Shown: one piece after another, positions 63,501-64,000 of the stretch | Position numbering within the stretch: the first letter of the stretch is position 1 | How the letters are laid out: every line of letters starts with the position of its first letter | Origin: Piper betle | Taxonomy: Eukaryota > Streptophyta > Magnoliopsida > Piperales > Piperaceae | Assembly (NCBI GenBank): GCA_033002965.1 | Contig: JAURVB010012371.1 | Span: forward strand, 87,437 to 151,436 | DNA length: 64,000 bases | Reading direction: 5' to 3' | Translations under genes and position numbers: made by a program | The notes under the pieces: model-generated | What the model saw: the letters and a program-made list of their open reading frames with translations, nothing else | Told to the model about the DNA's origin: nothing | Databases searched by the model: none

Positions 63501-64000
63501 AGATGAGTGGTGAGACTTAAACCTACTCTTGTAACTCTTCCCATGTACTTAAATTGCACTTATAAGATGACAAAAGGGGAGAGTGATGCGTTGTATGGGT
63601 TTAAGGCTAAGGGAGTGTGCACCAATGCAGGGGGACTATGAGAGTCAAATTAGGAGTATGAGAGTTAAGTCTTCTTTTGGACTAACTTGTACTTTGTGAT
63701 GAATTAATGAGAATGACTAAATCTTTTAGATTGTCAATCCCTTATTAGCCATAGGTTGTACAACATGATCATCATGAGTATAGTATTCTATATGTCATCT
63801 TGAATTATTTTTTGATTATCCCATTGTGTAGGTATGTGACAATGAAGATTCATGGACTCGATAGATGGAAGATCTTGAGGACTTAAAGTATGAAAATCAA
63901 TAAGGCAAGCTCTATAGAATGTTTCATGAGGATTGACATCACAAACTTAGAGACTTCACAACGCATTGAGTTGTCATCATAGAATGGATTGCAAACAAGG
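63501..64000. other. Right end of window, nothing recognised
   Basis: The sequence GGGGAGAGTGATGCG near 63579 looks like a polypurine tract preceding a 3' LTR, so the last 400 bases may be LTR, but the partner is not in the window. Confidence 0.3.

Overview
This is nuclear DNA of a flowering plant. The evidence is intron-rich genes with plant-type GT..AG introns, a plastid-targeted Hsp70, a plant-specific PHD/acetyltransferase gene, a patch of plastid-derived DNA with a trnQ gene, and a dense load of plant LTR retrotransposon remnants. A monocot is possible but I cannot fix the species. I see no operons, CRISPR arrays, phage or bacterial systems, and no convincing undescribed defence or metabolic system.

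Layout. 1-4700: a hAT-like MITE, then the last seven exons of a D-isomer-specific 2-hydroxyacid dehydrogenase on the plus strand. 4.7-10.3 kb: AT-rich spacer with one small two-helix membrane ORF (minus) and a MITE sitting in a TA microsatellite. 10.3-14.6 kb: stromal Hsp70 (cpHsc70), eight exons, minus. 14.9-18.4 kb: a second MITE copy, old plastid DNA (ndhG fragment, trnQ-UUG) and a second element in a TA microsatellite. 19.7-26.3 kb: a decayed FAD-dependent carotenoid-isomerase-like gene (minus) whose first exon appears to be split by a 3.07 kb solo LTR. 26.5-31.1 kb: AT-rich spacer. 31.1-42.0 kb: a PHD-finger/GNAT chromatin regulator of the IDM1 type (minus), with LINE and LTR debris in its largest intron. 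42-64 kb: almost entirely repeats: a TRIM element, a stack of five related long LTRs nested in each other, a second TRIM, and copia-like and other retroelement coding debris.

Two themes link the genes. First, every gene checked through its full length has places where homology jumps by one base, and many of these lie where a homopolymer looks one base short. That could be draft-assembly base-calling error, pseudogenisation, or both, and it affects how each gene is read. Second, retrotransposon history dominates the right half: three solo LTRs have perfect 5-bp target duplications, so insertion order can be read directly.

The genes have no evident shared pathway. Two products are predicted to act in plastids (Hsp70 and the FAD oxidoreductase), one in the nucleus (PHD/GNAT). 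Gene identities come from recalled family sequences, not from a search. Splice sites and frames were read by eye.
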